Below are positions 58,376 to 64,000 of a stretch of DNA of 64,000 nucleotides, in pieces. The translations under genes were made by a program, and so were the position numbers. Within the stretch, counting starts at the first letter, position 1. Every line of letters begins with the position of its first letter. Below the pieces are notes generated by a model, which saw only the letters and a program-made list of their open reading frames with translations, was not told the DNA's origin and did no database searches. Source of the stretch: Inia geoffrensis (lineage: Eukaryota > Chordata > Mammalia > Artiodactyla > Iniidae); the NCBI GenBank assembly GCA_036417435.1, contig JAZAQT010000377.1, positions 1-64,000 on the forward strand, given 5' to 3'.

Positions 58376-59759
58376 ACTGACGTAGGTAATGGGGAACATC
58401 AAAAGGTGATTGTTGACTAAGGAAAACCTGCTCTCCCAACGTGAGGAATGTAGCGCTTTTCTTTGTATGCGAAGATGCCACAGTCTGGGCTCACTGAAAT
58501 CTTTCCTTTGATGTGCACCCTCAGCTCTCTGGGGCCCGTGTTCTGTATTTGCATATCCTGAGTTCCTCAGGGCCCGCGGCTCACACTGGAGGGCTGCAAG
58601 TGCTGATGACTGTGACATCCTTTGTTTACTGAGATGACAAGAAATATTCCATTTCTCACAGGCTTGAGAGGCAGACAGTGAAAAAGTGTCAGAGAATCTC
58701 ACTCAGCATGTTCTTTGGTTTACATATAGATAATATTTATATGTAACTGTGTTAATAGAGGTTCTCAAGTCCAATCAACTTGTACTACTGCCCTCTAGGT
58801 ATTCATTTCATCAATATTCATAAGATCAATGCCTATGAATTTGACTTAATCCATTTAAATAGGATGATTTTTAAAGGAAACATAATAGAAATATAACAAC
58901 AAAACCTTTACCACTAAAGGCTGGGTCTGCAACAACGTAAATAAATGTTACATTGTTAAAATATTGAAAGGTGTATTCAATAGAAATATCAACAAAAATG
59001 ACAATAAGGGCAGCAGAATGGTGAAATGTTCTATCTTTATAATTAAAGTGGCAGAAAATCATATATTAGTAGGCACTGGGGGCAAAAGATGCCTGATTTT
59101 ATATCTTTGTCATGTTTGTACAGTTGTTTCAACAAGTAACTTAAAGACAAACTGGAAAAACAAGGACGTTTGTGCCTGAGATCATGTTGATGTGAAACCG
59201 GGGATGGCCACCTTGTGCCAGGTGAGTTAAATTTAGCTGGCAGGTAGACCGCAGAGCTCCTGAGAAGCAAGGGTTGTAATTTTTCTGCTGAGTGCCCCTT
59301 AGGTTCTGTGACTTGACTGATTGCGAGTCATGTTTCAGGAAAGACCTGGTCACAGGAAAAGGGTGGGAATAGAGCGATTTGGGTTGCAGCTAACATCATT
59401 CATCACGGCTCAGGGCCTGAATGAATTCAGGAAAACAAATGCTTCTCATGGAATCAGAGAATGTGAGGGCTGGACAATCCCACGAAATGAGGAGCACATG
59501 TCCCATTTTCCACATGAGAATTCAGAGGCCCAGCAAGGTGAAATCCCTTGCCCAAGTTGCACCCATCTCTCCCCACTACATGGTTCATGAAAGCAGGACT
59601 CTTCCTGTCGTGATCACTGCTGAACCCCAAAAAGGGCCAGGTATCTAGCAGCTGCTCAAAAATTTTGCTTGACTGTAGGAACAATGTTATTCCTTTCTTT
59701 CTCACTCTTATTCAGGATTGTGACACGAGCTCCCCAGTTTCCAATGTAATTCGATAAAT
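58376..59759. other. Upstream flank of the CpG segment (third copy)
   Basis: Counterpart of 35,661-37,134; nothing beyond a MIR-like fragment (about 59,450-59,640) is recognised. Confidence 0.5.
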
Positions 59760-59990
59760 GTAAATATTAATTGAGGTTTGTTGTGATGAGGACCTAGGCT
59801 TTGAAGGTAACAGACTTGGTTCAGATCCTGGTTCTGCCACTCAATAGCTGTTTGGCTTTGGGAAAATTACTAAACATCTCTGAGCTTATTCCCTCCTTTG
59901 TAAAGTGGGGATAAATATATCTGAGCCAGCAGAGAACTTGCATGAGAGATGTGCACTAAATATTGGTCTTTCTCACTGTCCCACACCATC
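59760..59990 (+). mobile_element. MIR element (third copy)
   Basis: Same MIR as 37,135-37,345, with GGTTCTGCCACTCAATAG kept. Confidence 0.83.
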
Positions 59991-60035
59991 TCTCTGTTCT
60001 TCCCAGAGAAGTTGTACAGAAGGATAAAGCACTAT

Positions 60036-60361
60036 TTAAAATTAATTAATTAATTAACTAAATTTTGGCTGCGTTGGGCCTTCGTTGCTACACGCGGGAG
60101 TTCTCTAGTTGCAGCAAGCAGGGGCTACTCCTTGTTGCGGGTGTGTGGGCTTCTCATTTTGGTGGCTTCTCTTGATGCACTTGTTGTGGAGCACTGACTC
60201 TAGGTGCTCCGGCTACAGTAGTTGTGGCCTGCAGGTTCAGTAGTTGTGGCGCATGGGCATAGCTGCTCTGCAGCATGTGGGAACTTCCCTGACCTGAGCT
60301 TGAACCCATGTCCCCTGCGTTGGCAGGCAGTTTCTTAACCACTGCGCCACCAGGGAAATCT
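60036..60361 (-). mobile_element. Long CHR-type SINE (third copy)
   Basis: Same insertion as in the arms. Flanking duplication AGTGCTTTATCC / AGTACTGTATCA on the minus strand. Confidence 0.9.
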
Positions 60362-62671
60362 GATACAGTACTTTATAAAGAGGGGTTTTAATTTATTTCA
60401 GATACTGTACATTTTTCTTGTATAAAAGATTTTTCCTCTACAGAAACTTTAAAATGCAATACCACTACAAATGCAATATTTTATGGGTTAGATATTATCA
60501 GTAATTTTATAAGTAATTAGGCAAAGGCCAAAGCTCTAGGTACTGGGAAGTAAGAAGACCCAAATCTTGGGTGCCCCCCCATGACAATTTCAAGAGCAGG
60601 GTGTGTTTTCAAATCCATATTTCATCTGGTCTCTGTTTCTCATCCATCATCTGTGTCTGCCTTTCTCAAGAAGGCTCAGATCCTCTGCTTTCACACCCTC
60701 CTGGCTGGCTGTGTCCCACCTCCCATCCTGGACCCTCTGCATGCATGGGTGTGCCTGCTCTCCCTGTGCATCAACAGGTTTGCTAGGGAGCTGCTGTATC
60801 GTGCACTGCTTGCTGTACCCCAGAGTACCTAGACCCTTTTGGTACATGAAGTACACTCTCATCACCATGAGTGCATGCCCACCCCCTTACCTTATATCTT
60901 GCCTCTAAGCCAGGCTTGGGGTTGACTACAGTGTGCATTCAGCTATGTAGGCTGCTGCGATCAAAGGGAAGTTCCCAACTTTTGAAGTTGCAGGCTTGAG
61001 GGGCACACAGTGATATAAAGTCGGGTCATCTGACTTAAAGGGGGGGCTGATTGATTTAAAGCCAAGGCAGCTGACTTAAAGCCTGCGTCCCTCAGCTGCA
61101 GGAAGAGACCAACTTTGGGGGTGCATGGGTTCGCTCCAAGCCAGCACTGCTGTTCAGGAAGAGCTTCTAGTAACACCTTAGTGCAGGGGGACTTGGTGCA
61201 TTGTCTTGCCCCTGCCCTCAGAGGGGGGCCACCTGCTCTTCTGGAGGAGAATCAGGGAGGGGAAAGTGCAGAGGTGGCACCCCTTGTCTGATGGCAGGGA
61301 AGGAGGGGCGGGGCTGTGTAGTGTCCTGGGCCTGGACTCATCAGGTTGACTCAGCCTCTTAGCCTCCTAACCTCGCCACACAAACCCCACAAGAGTTTCC
61401 AATAATATGTAATTGCACCTTAGGTTCTCGGTCTTCAAACTCATACCCAGGCTCCCAGGTCCCTTGATTCAGCCAATTCCTCTGTGCTCTTTCTTCTATT
61501 AGATACAGTCCCAGAGGGAGGGGCTGGGGGATGGGACTGGAGGGTCCCCAGCAGCACTGGCCTCAGCTGACTAAAGAGAGCCGGGGCCTGCGCTCTCACA
61601 CATGTGTGAGGGCCCTTAAGGCAGAATCAAGGGGGCCAGTTAGAGACAGTCCTTGCTGCCTCAAGTGAGTATGGAACACCGTCGGGTGGGGAGCATGCTG
61701 ATCCCTGAGAAGTACTGTTAGGAGGCTGTGTTCCTCCCTCGGCTTCAAGGACGTGGGTGGGCTTCAGGGCTCCAGTTCCCCTCCACGTCCGACTGCACCC
61801 CAGCGGCCTTGCAGACCTGGCTTCCTGTCCCAGAACTTGTCAGGTTCCAGGAAGAACCCAGACTGCAGAGATGGTGCCTGCGTGCACCAGCTTAAGAAGT
61901 GCTGGCCCTGGCCTCCCAACAGTGGAAGGAGGAAGGGTGAAGGGAGTAGGGGTGTGGGGTAAGGAGGGGTGGCTGGGAAATGTTGAGAGAAAAATATCTC
62001 ACCCCACACACCCTGCCCCTGCAACTGAGCCATTGATGCCATAGGATCTCAGGGCCCTTTAGTCAGAGATGCCTGCATTTCTTTATTCCTGTGTTCAAAA
62101 CTATGTAAAACCAACTCTTTATCCACTTGCTGCTTTGTCTGGACTTCTAAAGTACTGTTCTTTTGAAGCACTCGCTGTCTAAACTGTGGTTTGGAGCTGT
62201 CTCAGCTATTTAAAAGTGTTCTCCTTAAACTGAGACTAAATCCTACTCTTTTGGAAAAACGACTTTCACTTCAGAGGAGGTCGTCTTTTCTTCCCATTCC
62301 TTCTTTCTTCTTCCCTCTAAATCACCCCTGTGCTCAAAGAGCTTGGTGATTTATTTTTTGCTTGATGTCAAAAAGAAACCTTCCCCATGCGCCCAAAAAA
62401 TCTTTCATGGAACATAGGCGTTTCAATACCATGAGGGTGTTTTGCAGTTAGTATACACTGGGTACACTGCCTAGCAATCCCTCCAAGAGCGAGAGGTGAG
62501 CGACACCTTTACTTGATTGGATGTCCTTCAAGTTTAGGAAGGTCCCATTCTTATGCCCCAGCTGATAAGATAGAGCCCTGGGTAGCTGTGGCTGTGATTA
62601 GATAGCGTCTCATGATTTTATTTCCCTTACTGAACTGCTGCTTCTCGGTTAAATTCATTTTATTACCTGTC
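60362..62671. other. A-block interior (third copy), nothing recognised
   Basis: Counterpart of 37,733-40,075. Long frames of the arms are interrupted or shifted here, for example the 174-codon frame at 17,413-17,937. Confidence 0.55.
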
Positions 62672-62895
62672 CATTTTTTTTGTTTGTTTGTTTGTTTTCT
62701 TTTGTGGTAAGCGGGCCTCTCACTGTTGTGGTGTCTCCCGTTGCGGAACACAGGCTCCGGACGCGCAGGCTCAGCGGCCATGGCTCACGGGCCTAGCCGC
62801 TCCGTGGCATGTGGGATCCTCCCGGACCGGGGAACGAACCCGTGTTCCCTGCATTGCAGGCGGGTTCTCAGCCACTGCGCCACCAGGGAAGTCTT
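62672..62895 (-). mobile_element. CHR-type SINE with (TTTG)n tail (third copy)
   Basis: Same insertion as 15,330-15,541, with target duplication ACCTGTCCATTTTT / ACCCGTCCGTTTTT. The tail is an AAAC/TTTG repeat here, where the arms have a CA/TG repeat. Confidence 0.92.
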
Positions 62896-63002
62896 ACCCG
62901 TCCGTTTTTAAAGAAAGACTGACAAAGTCACTGTAGTAGGTCAGGAGTCTGTGCTCAGGTTTGTTCAAAGGTACTCACAGGGAGGAAAGTGGATAAAAAT
63001 AG

Positions 63003-63296
63003 GTGGGTAAAATAGGAGGGTTGGAAAGTACAGCCAGAACAACGGTGTTCAACGTGCATACTAATAAAGGCCAGAATCTCCTCATTTATCTGTGGTGGGA
63101 AGTTCTGATGGTTTCACAGGATCAAACTCAAATCATATTCAAACTAGGGGGCTTCCCAGAGGGCGCTGAAGCACCAGAAGAGCCCACCTACACTCCCACT
63201 TTGGCACTCCAGGATCAGAGTTGGGTTTGGAGATGGGGTTGCTGTAACCCCAAGGTGGTGAGCAGAGAGGAGGAGTTGATTACTGGTCTCCTCTGA
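63003..63296 (+). other. Open frame of 97 codons (third copy)
   Basis: Counterpart of the 91-codon frame in the arms, open with about eight residue changes. Downstream sequence to 63,560 is also well preserved. Coding status unproven. Confidence 0.2.
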
Positions 63297-64000
63297 CTCT
63301 CTGGCCCAAATTCCCTGGCTTCACAGGTGGGCAGAGTTTTGCTTTCAGCAACTGAGGGGTCACTTCCAGGCTGATGGGGTTGCCCAGTGGCCCGACAGAC
63401 TGACAGGCTGACTGCGGTGTGACCGCCCTTTGTTTCTCCAGAATCTGTACATCAGGAGGAGCATGGTTGCGGAAGCTCCTTCACCACCTTCCCCCAAGTG
63501 AGATGGCACATTCCCTGGCTATATCCTATGATCACCAGGTACTTGAAATGACTGCGAGTTTTTTGACTTCAAAAAAAGCTTTTCAAGGAAAAGCTCACAT
63601 AACCGCTTCTGCCTCATAATGTGTGGGATTTATGGTAATGGAAAGACATTATAAAGAAGAGTAGAAAACTCACCTGTTGGTCTCCATGTAGGATTTTATT
63701 TTGCATGAATCCCCCCTGCATGAGTAGATAGCAGACGTTTATTTTTGTTCCTGTGTGTGTAGTTGTGGCAGAGGATGTAGGTATGGTGATTTGAAGCCCT
63801 CAAAGAAATATTCTCAGAACTCTCATGGCTTTTCCTGATTGGAACAGAAAGAGACCTGGAAAAGGAGGAAAAGAATAGGAGGAGGGAGAACGAATGACTG
63901 TTTCTCCGTAAATTCACCTTCCTGGTTGATTGTTGTGTCTTCTCATTTCTTTTAACTTCTATGTACGTCTAATGGAAAAATGTAGAAAGCTGATTTTTAT

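Larger units (their letters stand above)
56027..64000. repeat. Third copy of the A-block (direct repeat of 33,640-41,384)
   Basis: Same order as the arm 2 A-block: SINE, KRAB exon, CpG segment, MIR, long SINE, SINE, 91-codon frame. Displacement is about 22.4 kb. Divergence from arm 2 is around 6% by hand count over short stretches, for example about a dozen differences in 190 bases near 60,620-60,810. It continues past the window end. Confidence 0.93.

Overview
The window is nuclear DNA of a mammal, most likely a cetacean. It is full of tRNA-derived SINEs of the CHR type (head GGGCTTCCCTGGTGGCRCAG, internal box B GGGTTCGTTCC), which mark the whale/hippo/ruminant clade. I saw none of the BovB or Bov-tA elements that would crowd a ruminant sequence. 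There are also L1 copies of several ages, MIR relics and a large nuclear copy of mitochondrial DNA (NUMT). I find no intact protein-coding gene. The species and chromosome cannot be read from the sequence.

The layout is one large palindrome plus part of a further copy. Arm 1 (1 to about 23,216) is repeated in reverse complement as arm 2 (about 32,399 to 55,608), around an unshared spacer of about 9.2 kb. Reading arm 1 left to right: three tandem units of about 1.75 kb, each carrying a 72-73 bp near-perfect hairpin (1-5,237); unidentified sequence and an old L1 fragment (5,238-8,527); a 5.35 kb L1 with a SINE nested in it (8,528-13,880); then an A-block (about 14,226-21,971). The A-block holds SINEs, MIRs, a CpG-rich promoter-like segment and one decayed KRAB-A exon of a KRAB zinc-finger gene. 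The arm then enters the NUMT (21,972-27,572) and stops inside its ND1 part.

The spacer holds the rest of the NUMT, including a COX1 copy split by a SINE with clear target-site duplications. After it come two old L1 3' ends, degenerate minisatellites and a further L1 fragment. After arm 2, a partial fourth 1.75 kb unit (55,609-56,026) joins a third copy of the A-block (56,027 to the window end). That copy lies in the same orientation as the arm 2 A-block, about 22.4 kb away, and is roughly 6% diverged.

The arm cores are almost identical and differ mainly in homopolymer and microsatellite length. The inner 530 bp and outer 240 bp of the arms are clearly more diverged. That pattern suggests an old inverted duplication whose core was recently homogenised, as in mammalian ampliconic palindromes, although an assembly artefact must be excluded. 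The CpG-rich segments and KRAB exons point toward the spacer from both arms. If the promoters are active, their transcripts would run through the NUMT and be complementary to one another in the spacer.
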